The notes under the pieces: model-generated
The model's database searches: none
Seen by the model: only the letters and a program-made list of their open reading frames with translations
Told to the model about the DNA's origin: nothing
Made by a program: the position numbers and the translations under genes
Shown here: one piece after another, positions 6,602 through 13,892 of the stretch
Numbering within the stretch: position 1 is the stretch's first letter
How the letters are laid out: every line of letters starts with the position of its first letter
NCBI GenBank assembly: GCA_050248375.1
Contig: JBFWSL010000020.1
Span: 1-24,751 of the forward strand
DNA length: 24,751 nucleotides
Reading direction: 5' to 3'
DNA from: JAYZVT01 sp050248375
GTDB lineage: Bacteria > Pseudomonadota > Alphaproteobacteria > Rhizobiales > Methyloligellaceae

Positions 6602-7975
6602 TCAGGCGGTCTTGAACGAACCGCCGCCGCTCGCGAACAGGTCCCGTTCCATGGCTCCATAGCGCGATCCCAGCGTCAGCCCGCGCGTGACGTTCAGGAT
6701 CACCAGCGCCAGCCACAGGCCGTGGTTGCCCCAGACCGGCGTCAGCACGGCCCACGCGCCGAGATAGATCACCGAGCTGAGCACTGCCATGTTGCGCATG
6801 TCGGCGCTGCGGGTGGCGCCGATGAAGATGCCGTCGAGTTGGAAGCAGGGGAAGCTGATGAAGGGCAGGGCCGCCGCCCAGGCGAGGTAGACGCGCGCCG
6901 TCTCGCGCACCTCGGCGTTGATGGTCAGCGCGTCGATGATCGCGCCGCCCGCGAACCAGAACACGGCGCTCAATGCGAAGCTGAACGCGGCCGCCCACAG
7001 GCTTGTCATCACGACCGATTCCCGGAACCGCTTGCGGCGGCCCGCGCCCACCGCCTGTCCCACGAAGGTCTCGCCCGCGAAGGCGAAGCCATCGAGAAAG
7101 TAGGCGGCGAAGCTGACCATGTTCATCAGGATGGCGTTGGCCGCCAGCACCGTGTCGCCGCCGGTCGCCGATTGCGCCGTGAACCAGACGAAGGCGAACA
7201 TGAGGCTGAGGGTGCGGATCATGATGTCGCCGTTGACGCTGAGCATGCGCTTCAGCGCCACCGGGTTCATCATCCGCCGCCGTTCGACCGGGGCGCCGCG
7301 CGCCGCGATCTCGCGCCAGGCAATGATGGCACCCGCCACCGCCGCGCTCATCTCCGCCATCAGGGTGCCGATGGCCACCCCTTCGACGCCCATCCCGAGC
7401 CCGAGCACGAACAGTGTGTCGAGCGCCGCGTTGGTGCCGTTGAGCAGCAGTTGCAGGGTCATCGCCGTGCCCGCCCGCCCGATCCCGATGAACCAGCCAA
7501 GCACCGCGTAGTTCGCCAGCGCGAAGGGCGCGCTCCAGATGCGGATATAGAAATAAGTGGAGGCTTCCGTCTCGACCTGGTCCGTGCCCTGCAGGAGCGC
7601 GAAGGCGGTCTTGCCTATGGGCCATTGCAGCGCGATCAGCACGGTGCCCGCGACGCCCGCGAGCAGCAGCCCGCGCGTCAGCACGGCCACCACTTCGGCG
7701 TCGTTGCGCGCGCCCTCGGCCTGGGCCGTCAGGCCCGTCGTGCCCATGCGCAGGAAGCCGAAGGCCCAGTAGACCATCGTGAAGATGATCGCTCCGATGG
7801 CCACGGCGCCGATATAGTGCGCGTCGCCGAGCTGGCCGAGCACGGCGGTATCGACGATGCCGATCAGCGGCGTCGTCACATTGGCGAAGATGATCGGGAC
7901 CGCGATCGCAAGAACGTTGCGGTGGGTAAGGGCCTCTTCCTGTCCGGTGGCGCCCGCATGGCGCCCGCGCGCCAT
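6602..7975 (-). CDS. MATE efflux family protein (DinF-like)
   Basis: This 457-residue protein of about twelve membrane helices belongs to the MATE (NorM/DinF) family, which exports drugs, organic cations or other toxic compounds using Na+ or H+ gradients. The N-terminal segment NVLAIAVPIIFANVTTPLIGIVDTAVLGQLG is split-recognisable as the first MATE helix with the family Pro and Asp. MGTTGLTAQAEG and the matching second-half segment NAILMNMVSF...GFAFAGETFVGQAVGAG show the internal duplication. The sequence is nearest the DinF subgroup. It lies 13 bases downstream of the DUF6460 gene and is probably co-transcribed with it. The substrate cannot be inferred, and no SOS-type box was seen upstream of the pair. 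Confidence 0.92.
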   Translation of the reverse strand: MARGRHAGATGQEEALTHRNVLAIAVPIIFANVTTPLIGIVDTAVLGQLGDAHYIGAVAIGAIIFTMVYWAFGFLRMGTTGLTAQAEGARNDAEVVAVLTRGLLLAGVAGTVLIALQWPIGKTAFALLQGTDQVETEASTYFYIRIWSAPFALANYAVLGWFIGIGRAGTAMTLQLLLNGTNAALDTLFVLGLGMGVEGVAIGTLMAEMSAAVAGAIIAWREIAARGAPVERRRMMNPVALKRMLSVNGDIMIRTLSLMFAFVWFTAQSATGGDTVLAANAILMNMVSFAAYFLDGFAFAGETFVGQAVGAGRRKRFRESVVMTSLWAAAFSFALSAVFWFAGGAIIDALTINAEVRETARVYLAWAAALPFISFPCFQLDGIFIGATRSADMRNMAVLSSVIYLGAWAVLTPVWGNHGLWLALVILNVTRGLTLGSRYGAMERDLFASGGGSFKTA

Positions 7976-7988
7976 GCCGGAGCCCCGG

Positions 7989-8282
7989 TCAGAAGTCGGA
8001 GCCGCGCGTGCGGCTGACGGGAGTCGATCGCCCGAACAGCTTCATGGTGCGCGCGATGAGCCAGATCGGGACCACAACCACCGCGCCGAGCAGGAAGTAG
8101 CGGAACACCCATTCCACCGCGTCGAAGCCCATCTCGTAGATGTGCTGCGCCAGCCGGCGGAAGCTCTGGATGATGTCATAGGCATTGAGCCCGATCGCGG
8201 ACAGCAGCACGCCGACGATCAGCGAGATGACCGCGAGACGAACGAGGACGACACCCGGATTTCCGCCAAAGAAGCGTTCCAT
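7989..8282 (-). CDS. DUF6460 family small membrane protein
   Basis: This 97-residue protein has two clear membrane helices, at about residues 12-32 (VLVRLAVISLIVGVLLSAI) and 60-78 (YFLLGAVVVVPIWLIAR). Between them lies an amphipathic segment with DIIQSFRRLAQHIYEMGFDAVEWVFRYF in the family pattern. It matches DUF6460, an alphaproteobacterial family without known function. The start is well supported by a GGAGAAG ribosome site about ten bases upstream of the ATG. The gene leads the transcript that continues into the MATE exporter, and it is divergent from the helicase gene across 169 bases in which I see no recognisable promoter or SOS box. Confidence 0.85.
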   Translation of the reverse strand: MERFFGGNPGVVLVRLAVISLIVGVLLSAIGLNAYDIIQSFRRLAQHIYEMGFDAVEWVFRYFLLGAVVVVPIWLIARTMKLFGRSTPVSRTRGSDF

Positions 8283-8451
8283 TTCTGATCTTCTCCAGAA
8301 TCGGCCCCAACCGTCCGGGGCCTCTTAACACAGCTAATTTGGGATGGCGACACCCCGTATCAAGGCACGAAATTCAGGCAGGTTTCTCACCGGCCATGCG
8401 CGGGGCTAGGATCGGCGGCAGGCGGCGAGGCAGACGGTGGACAGGACGTGG

Positions 8452-11046
8452 ATGGCTGGAACGGCGCGAAAGCATCGGAAGGAGACGGCAGGACCGCTGC
8501 CGGAACCCTTCGCGGGCTGGTTCGCCGCCCGCGGCTGGACCCCGCGCGAGCACCAGCTTCGCCTGCTGAAGGAAGCGCGGGCCGGCCGCTCCACGCTGCT
8601 GATCGCGCCCACCGGCGGCGGCAAGACGCTGGCGGGCTTCCTGCCCTCGCTGACGGACCTCGCGTCGCGGCCGCGCGGGGAGGGCGAGGGCATCCACACC
8701 CTCTATGTCTCGCCGCTCAAGGCGCTGGCCGTGGACGTGGCCCGCAACCTGATGCAGCCGGTGGAGGAGATGGGCCTGGCCGTCCGCATCGAGACCCGCA
8801 CCGGCGACACGCCCGCCGGCCGCCGCCAGCGCCAGCGCCATGCGCCGCCCGACATCCTGCTCACCACGCCCGAGCAGGTCGCGCTGCTGCTCTCCCATGC
8901 GGACGCGCCGCGCCTGTTCGGCGGCCTGCGCCACGTCGTCATCGACGAGATTCACGCGCTCGCCACTTCCAAGCGCGGCGACCTGCTGAGCCTTGGTCTG
9001 GCCCGGCTGCGCGCGCTTGCCCCCCGGGCCGTCTTCATCGGCCTCTCGGCGACCGTGGCGCGCCCGTCGGAGCTGCGCGCCCTGCTGGTGCAGCAACCGC
9101 CCGAAGGCGACCGTGCCGTGCTGGCCAGTCTGCTGCTGGCGGAGGGCGGAGCCAGGCCGCGCATCTCGGTACTCGAGTCCGCCGGGCGCGTGCCCTGGGC
9201 CGGACATTCGGCCCGCTACGCCATGCCGGAGATCTATGAAGCCATCCGCGCCAACCGGCTGGTGCTGGTCTTCGTCAACACGCGCTCCCAGGCCGAGATG
9301 CTGTTCCAGGAGCTGTGGATGCTGAACGAGGACAGCCTGCCCGTCGCGCTGCATCACGGCTCCCTCGACGTCGGCCAGCGCCGCAAGGTCGAGGCCGCCA
9401 TGGCCGCCGGACGCCTGCGCGCGGTGGTCTGCACCTCCACCCTCGACCTCGGCATCGACTGGGGCGACGTGGACCTCGTCGTCAACGTGGGCGCGCCCAA
9501 GGGCGCCAGCCGGCTGGCCCAGCGCATCGGCCGCGCCAACCACCGCCTCGACGAGCCGAGCCGGGCGCTGCTGGTGCCCGCCAACCGTTTCGAGGTCATG
9601 GAGTGCCACGCCGCTCGCGAGGCGACGCTGGAGGGCGCGCAGGACACACCGCTCGCGAGTCAGGGCGCGCTTGACGTGCTGGCGCAGCACATCCTCGGGT
9701 CGGCCTGCATGGCGCCCTTCGACGCGGACGGTCTCTACCGCGAGGTCCGGGCGGCTTCTCCCTACATGCACCTCAACCGCGAAACCTTCGACCGCGTGCT
9801 CGCCTTCGTCGCCACCGGCGGCTACGCCCTCAAGGCATATGACCGCTACGCGAAACTGAGGCGGACCCCGGAAGGCCTGTGGCGCGTCTCCCATCCCCGC
9901 ATCGCCCAGCAATACCGTCTCAACGTCGGCACCATCGTCGAGGAGGCGATGCTGAAGGTGCGGCTGGTCAAGGCGGGCGCGGGCAAGGCGGCGCGGAAGG
10001 AGCGCGCGGCCTCGGCGGCAGGCCTGCCGCTGTTCGCGGGAACCGCGGCGCCGCAAAGGCCCCCGGCGCGGTTGGGCGGGCGCGTTCTCGGCGAAATCGA
10101 GGAATGGTTCATCGGGCAGCTCGCCCCCGGCGACACCTTCCTGTTCGGCGGCGAGGTGCTGCGCTTCGAGGGCCTGCGCGAGCTGGAGGCGCTGGCCAGC
10201 CGCACCACGGCCGCCAACCCCATGATCCCCTCCTACGAGGGCGGCAAGTTCCCGCTCTCCACCTATCTGGCCGAACGCGTGCGCAGGCTGGTCGCCGACC
10301 CGGGAGCCTGGCCGCGCCTCGGCGATCAGCTCGACGAATGGCTGCGCATCCAGAAGCTCAAGTCTGCCATCCCGAAGCCGGGCGAACTACTGGTGGAGAC
10401 CTTCCCCCGCGCGAGGAAATTCTACATGGTCTGCTATCCCTTCGAGGGCAGGCTCGCCCACCAGACCCTGGGCATGCTGCTGACCCGGCGGCTGGAGCGC
10501 GCCCGCGCGCGGCCGCTGGGCTTCGTCGCCAACGAATATTCGCTCGCCATCTGGGGTCTCGGCGACATCGGCCATATGGCCGGGTCGGGCAGGCTGGACC
10601 TCGCCGCGCTGTTCGACGAGGACCTGCTCGGCGACGACCTCGACGCCTGGCTGGCGGAGTCCGCTCTGATGAAGCGCAACTTCCGCAATTGCGCCATCAT
10701 CGCCGGGCTTATCGAGCGCCGCCATCCCGGCAGGGAAAAGTCCGGCCGGCAGGTGACTGTCTCCTCCGACCTGATCTACGACGTGCTGCGCCAGCACGAG
10801 CCCGACCATATCCTGCTGCGGGCGGCCTGGGCCGATGCCGCCACCGGCCTGCTCGACATCGCCAGGCTGGGGGACTTTCTGCGGCGCGTGCGCGGCAGAA
10901 TCAGGCATATTGCGCTTCGCCGCATCTCGCCCCTCGCCGTCCCGGTGATGCTGGAGGTGGGGCGCGAGCCGGTGCACGGAGAGGCGCGGGAGTCCCTCAT
11001 GCGGGAAGCCGCCGACGAGTTGATCCACGAGGCGATGAATGGCTAG
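8452..11046 (+). CDS. Ligase-associated DNA damage response DEXH-box helicase (Lhr-like)
   Basis: This 864-residue superfamily 2 helicase belongs to the Lhr-related group associated with bacterial ATP-dependent DNA ligases. Motifs in order are Walker A APTGGGKT (residues 52-59), YVSPLKALAVD (85-95), TTPEQ (138-142), Walker B DEIH (165-168), SAT (199-201), VFVNTRSQAE (273-282), TSTLDLGIDWGDVD (328-341) and motif VI QRIGRANHR (357-365). These are followed by the long winged-helix/Lhr C-terminal region. The enzyme is expected to unwind or anneal nucleic acid in repair. The ATG at 8452 was chosen over an in-frame GTG at 8437. It overlaps pdeM by eight bases. The ligase and exonuclease of the four-gene set are absent from the window. 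Confidence 0.94.
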   Translation: MAGTARKHRKETAGPLPEPFAGWFAARGWTPREHQLRLLKEARAGRSTLLIAPTGGGKTLAGFLPSLTDLASRPRGEGEGIHTLYVSPLKALAVDVARNLMQPVEEMGLAVRIETRTGDTPAGRRQRQRHAPPDILLTTPEQVALLLSHADAPRLFGGLRHVVIDEIHALATSKRGDLLSLGLARLRALAPRAVFIGLSATVARPSELRALLVQQPPEGDRAVLASLLLAEGGARPRISVLESAGRVPWAGHSARYAMPEIYEAIRANRLVLVFVNTRSQAEMLFQELWMLNEDSLPVALHHGSLDVGQRRKVEAAMAAGRLRAVVCTSTLDLGIDWGDVDLVVNVGAPKGASRLAQRIGRANHRLDEPSRALLVPANRFEVMECHAAREATLEGAQDTPLASQGALDVLAQHILGSACMAPFDADGLYREVRAASPYMHLNRETFDRVLAFVATGGYALKAYDRYAKLRRTPEGLWRVSHPRIAQQYRLNVGTIVEEAMLKVRLVKAGAGKAARKERAASAAGLPLFAGTAAPQRPPARLGGRVLGEIEEWFIGQLAPGDTFLFGGEVLRFEGLRELEALASRTTAANPMIPSYEGGKFPLSTYLAERVRRLVADPGAWPRLGDQLDEWLRIQKLKSAIPKPGELLVETFPRARKFYMVCYPFEGRLAHQTLGMLLTRRLERARARPLGFVANEYSLAIWGLGDIGHMAGSGRLDLAALFDEDLLGDDLDAWLAESALMKRNFRNCAIIAGLIERRHPGREKSGRQVTVSSDLIYDVLRQHEPDHILLRAAWADAATGLLDIARLGDFLRRVRGRIRHIALRRISPLAVPVMLEVGREPVHGEARESLMREAADELIHEAMNG

Positions 11047-11776
11047 GGCACAAGCGGAGTTGAGCTTCTCGGCGCCGTTGCCCTTCTCGCCGCGCGCGCC
11101 TGAAGAAATCACCGTCTGCGGCAGGGGCTTCCTGGCCGACCCTTCCGGCGCGTTGTGGTGGGCGCAGGAGGCGACCCTCGTGGTCGCCGACTTGCATCTG
11201 GAGAAGGGCTCCGCCGCCGCCGCGCGCGGCTCGCTGCTGCCGCCCTATGACAGCCGCACAACGATCTCCGCGCTCGCCGCGCTGATCGGGCGCTACTCGC
11301 CCCGCCGGGTCGTCGCGCTCGGCGACAGCTTCCACGACGATGGCGGCCCCGGCCGCCTCGCGCCGCGGGACGCGGAGGACCTCTACCGCCTCCAGCGTGG
11401 CATCGAGTGGCACTGGATCGCGGGCAATCACGATCCGGAGCTGCCCCCCGGCATCGGCGGCCACCGCTCGCCCGCGCTCGCCCTGGGCGGGCTGAACTTC
11501 CGCCACGAGCCGGCCGCCGGACGCGCCTCGCACGAGGTCGCGGGACACCTGCACCCCGCCGCCCGCCTTCTCGGCAACGGCGGCAGCGTGCGCCGCAAAT
11601 GCTTCGTCGGCGACGGCGCGCGCGTCGTGCTCCCGGCCTTCGGCGCCTATGCCGGCGGCCTCAACGTGCTCGATCCCGCCTTCCGCCCGCTCTTCGGCGC
11701 CCGGGACTTCATCGTGTGGATGCTCGGCGGCGCCACGGTCTATCCCGTCGCCCGCGCCCGCCTGGGAGCGGGTTGA
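11039..11776 (+). CDS. pdeM: Ligase-associated DNA damage response endonuclease PdeM
   Basis: This 245-residue calcineurin-like metallophosphoesterase is of the PdeM family, which partners the Lhr-like helicase. All two-metal-site motifs are visible: DLHLEKG (Asp51, His53), GDSFHDDGG (Asp96, His99), GNHD (129-132), FRHE (His156) and the closing GHLHP (169-173). It is likely a DNA endonuclease or phosphodiesterase in repair. Its ATG lies inside the helicase gene (eight-base overlap), so the two are translationally coupled and probably act together. The protein ends with ...YPVARARLGAG; a repeat-rich spacer follows. Confidence 0.93.
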   Translation: MARAQAELSFSAPLPFSPRAPEEITVCGRGFLADPSGALWWAQEATLVVADLHLEKGSAAAARGSLLPPYDSRTTISALAALIGRYSPRRVVALGDSFHDDGGPGRLAPRDAEDLYRLQRGIEWHWIAGNHDPELPPGIGGHRSPALALGGLNFRHEPAAGRASHEVAGHLHPAARLLGNGGSVRRKCFVGDGARVVLPAFGAYAGGLNVLDPAFRPLFGARDFIVWMLGGATVYPVARARLGAG

Positions 11777-11807
11777 TCGGCGCCGGTCTTGCTGTTTTCG
11801 CAAGCCC

Positions 11808-11937
11808 GTAGCCCGGACGAAGCGCAGCGGAATCCGGGGCGCTCCGGGCGTGGTCAACGACCCCGCATTCCGCTTCGCTCCATGCGGGCTACGAATTCAG
11901 AGCGGGTAGCCCGGATGGAGCGCCGCGCAATCCAGGG
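11808..11937. repeat. Cluster of three 32-bp GTAGCCCGG-type repeats
   Basis: Three related units occur in 130 bases: 11808-11839 (GTAGCCCGGACGAAGCGCAG...), an inverted copy at 11861-11892 (ends CATGCGGGCTAC), and a direct, more diverged copy at 11906-11937 (GTAGCCCGGATGGAGCGCC...). The first two form a long imperfect stem with a loop of about 21 bases. The motif resembles widely scattered REP-like elements of proteobacterial genomes. It lies between convergent pdeM and the TIGR02186 gene and could act as a structured transcript end. No RAYT transposase is nearby. Confidence 0.82.
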
Positions 11938-11949
11938 AAAACCCGTTCG

Positions 11950-12753
11950 CTAGTCTTTCCGGAAGATGGCCGACGCGGCGAGGCCCGCGAACACCGCCAC
12001 CAGCACGGCGGCGATGCCGTAGAACAGCGGGTATTTGAACGCCGAGGTATAGATCAGCCGTTCGAACCCGGCCTTGTGGATGTTCAGGGTGGAGCGGTTG
12101 TGGCTCAGCACCTCGCCGCCCCGGATCAGGTAGACGTCGGTGGCGTATTCGCCCACCGGCACGTTGGCCGGCAGGTCCACGGTGGCGCGGAACAGGCTGC
12201 GGCCGACGAAGGTGACGGCCTCCGGGTCGTAGATGTAGAGGCCTTCGGACTTCTTCAGTCGTATCAGGGCCTTCTTGAAGTTCACGGAGTCTTCCGGCGA
12301 GCCGGCCTTGCCCACGGCCTCGGGAATGAGCGTCAGGTTGTCGAAGCCGATGCCGTAGGCGCTCAGCACCGCCGGGCGGGCGATGAGAGAGACTTCCTGG
12401 GAGGCAAGCAGGGCGTAGAACCCGGGCGCCTTGGCGAAGGCGCGCGCGTCGGTGTTCACCCACACGCCGAAAACCCGGTCTTTCTTGCGCGTGATCACCG
12501 GCAGTTCCGGGCCCCGGATAACGACGGCCACGTTGTACTGGCCGAGATCGAAGAAATCCTCTCGCGGCTGGTCGATGTTGCCGAAGATGACGATGCGCGC
12601 GCCGGAGAAATTGGACTCGATGGCGATCTCGCGCGAGGACAGGTCCGAGCTGACGCCCTCGCCGGGACGCGCCGGCTGCGCGTATGCCGCCGCGGCGAAG
12701 AGCGCGCAACCCGCCGCGAGGACGGCCACGGCATTCAGGAAGCCCGCCGGCAT
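11950..12753 (-). CDS. TIGR02186 (Alph_Pro_TM) membrane-anchored periplasmic protein
   Basis: This 267-residue protein has an N-terminal signal peptide (about residues 1-25, ending AAAAYAQP). A long beta-rich periplasmic domain follows, with FSGARIVIFGNI, VAVVIRGPELPVITRKK and VGEYATDVYLIR among its recognisable segments. One C-terminal helix (about 240-262) ends in FRKD in the cytoplasm. This matches TIGR02186/PF09608, an alphaproteobacterial family of unknown function. The ATG at 12753 overlaps the stop of the upstream TauE/SafE gene (ATGA), so the two are translationally coupled. A longer in-frame reading back to 12828 lies inside the permease gene and is rejected. The pairing with a TSUP permease suggests an accessory role in export or handling of a sulfur compound, by inference only. 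Confidence 0.88.
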   Translation of the reverse strand: MPAGFLNAVAVLAAGCALFAAAAYAQPARPGEGVSSDLSSREIAIESNFSGARIVIFGNIDQPREDFFDLGQYNVAVVIRGPELPVITRKKDRVFGVWVNTDARAFAKAPGFYALLASQEVSLIARPAVLSAYGIGFDNLTLIPEAVGKAGSPEDSVNFKKALIRLKKSEGLYIYDPEAVTFVGRSLFRATVDLPANVPVGEYATDVYLIRGGEVLSHNRSTLNIHKAGFERLIYTSAFKYPLFYGIAAVLVAVFAGLAASAIFRKD

Positions 12754-13679
12754 CAGTGCGCCCCCTCGTACTGGATGCTGTAGTGTTCGCCCGGCTCCAG
12801 CACCAGGTCGAACAGAAGCCGCACGCAAACCCCCAGCACCAGCAGCGCGAGCAGGGCGCGCAACTGCTCGCCCTTCAGCTTGACGCCCGCGCGCGCGCCG
12901 AATTGCGCGCCGATCACGCCGCCGAGCATGAGCACGATTGCCAGCACCACGTCCACGGTCTGGTTGGTGGTCGAATGCAACACCGTCACGATGGAGGTGA
13001 CGAAGATGATCTGGAACAGCGAGGTGCCGACCACCACGTTGGTCGGGATCTTGAGCAGGTAGATCATGGCCGGGACCATGATGAAGCCGCCGCCCACGCC
13101 CATGATGGCCGCCAGCAGGCCCACCAGGGCGCCGAGCAGCAGGGGCGGGATGGCGCTGATATAGAGCTTGGAGCGCTTGAAGCGCATCTTCAGCGGCAGG
13201 CCGTGGATCCAGCTATGCTGGCCCGGCTTGCGGGCGGTCGCCGGGCGGCCCTGCTTGGTGCGCCGGATGGCGCGCAGGCTCTCGATCAGCATCAGCGTGC
13301 CGATGATGCCCAGGAAGAACACGTAGCTCAGGGAAATCATCAGGCCGACCTGGCCGATTTCACGCAGCACCTTGACGATCTGCACGCCGAACACGGCGCC
13401 CACGGCGCCGCCGACCAGCAGCACGGTGCCCATCTTGATGTCGACATTGCCCCGCCGCCACTGGGCGAGCGCCCCGGACACCGAGGAGGCGACGATCTGG
13501 TTGGCCTCCGTGGCCACCGCCACGGCCGGACTGACCCCGATGAACAGCAGCAGCGGGGTCATCAGGAAGCCGCCGCCCACGCCGAACATGCCCGAGAGAA
13601 AGCCGACGGCCGCACCCATTCCGAAGATGACCAGGATATTCACGGACATCTCGGCGATGGGTAGATAGATCTGGAGCAT
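12753..13679 (-). CDS. TauE/SafE family anion permease (TSUP), partner of TIGR02186
   Basis: This 308-residue TSUP permease has both family repeats: GFLSGMFGVGGGFLMTPLLLF in two adjoining parts near residues 26-46, and AAIMGVGGGFIMVPAMIYLL near 195. A charged cytoplasmic linker rich in Arg/Lys (about residues 133-168) lies between the halves. Eight or so helices are evident. It would move sulfite, thiosulfate, sulfonate or a similar anion; the substrate is not deducible. The ATG at 13679 is used; an in-frame ATG at 13649 would remove ten residues and is a possible alternative. It heads a two-gene operon with TIGR02186, and its upstream region carries a promoter surrounded by inverted repeats. 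The family occurs in this exact pairing across alphaproteobacteria. Confidence 0.9.
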   Translation of the reverse strand: MLQIYLPIAEMSVNILVIFGMGAAVGFLSGMFGVGGGFLMTPLLLFIGVSPAVAVATEANQIVASSVSGALAQWRRGNVDIKMGTVLLVGGAVGAVFGVQIVKVLREIGQVGLMISLSYVFFLGIIGTLMLIESLRAIRRTKQGRPATARKPGQHSWIHGLPLKMRFKRSKLYISAIPPLLLGALVGLLAAIMGVGGGFIMVPAMIYLLKIPTNVVVGTSLFQIIFVTSIVTVLHSTTNQTVDVVLAIVLMLGGVIGAQFGARAGVKLKGEQLRALLALLVLGVCVRLLFDLVLEPGEHYSIQYEGAH

Positions 13680-13689
13680 CGTCGGCTAT

Positions 13690-13815
13690 TTCCGGCGCCG
13701 GCCGGAACGCAGTCCGTGCGGCGCGAGCGCGTTCTTTTTCGGACGGTTCGCAACGCGTCCGCTGGGCGCTTTAAACGCCCAGAATGCGCGCTAGTCAACG
13801 CTCAGCGCGCATTCT
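13690..13815. repeat. Cluster of four consecutive inverted repeats upstream of the TauE/TIGR02186 operon
   Basis: Four perfect inverted repeats lie in one 126-base stretch. They are TTCCGGC/GCCGGAA (13690-13696 and 13701-13707); CGGACG/CGTCCG (13740-13745 and 13756-13761); CTGGGCG/CGCCCAG (13762-13768 and 13776-13782); and a 12-base arm pair AGAATGCGCGCT/AGCGCGCATTCT (13781-13792 and 13804-13815). The last three are contiguous. The stretch lies upstream of the TauE/SafE gene and downstream of the PodJ-like gene, which run in the same direction, so it could be operator DNA, a structured leader or a structured transcript end. No U-tract follows any stem in the direction of transcription, so a classical terminator is not supported. 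Confidence 0.75.
13770..13798 (-). promoter_or_regulatory. Candidate sigma-70-type promoter of the TauE/TIGR02186 operon
   Basis: Read on the minus strand, TTGACT (13798-13793) and TTTAAA (13775-13770) are separated by exactly 17 bases, giving five of six and four of six matches to the -35 and -10 consensus. The -35 lies in the 11-base loop between the 12-bp inverted-repeat arms, and the -10 lies between the 7-bp arms. A transcript starting here would have a leader of roughly 80-85 bases before the ATG at 13679. Confidence 0.5.
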
Positions 13816-13892
13816 TCAGTAAAAAAATGAGACAATACGTTTCGATATGGGGACAAACCGGCACCGGCGCCAAAGGCCGCCCGGATACCCGG

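Noticed and set aside
8283..8451. Possible SOS (LexA) box before the damage-response helicase
   Set aside because: No GTTC or GAAC half-sites at the required spacing were found in the divergent region.
13781..13815. Rho-independent terminator for the PodJ-like gene
   Set aside because: The stem is strong, but the T-tract lies before the stem in the direction of transcription, not after it, and the stem surrounds a good -35 element.
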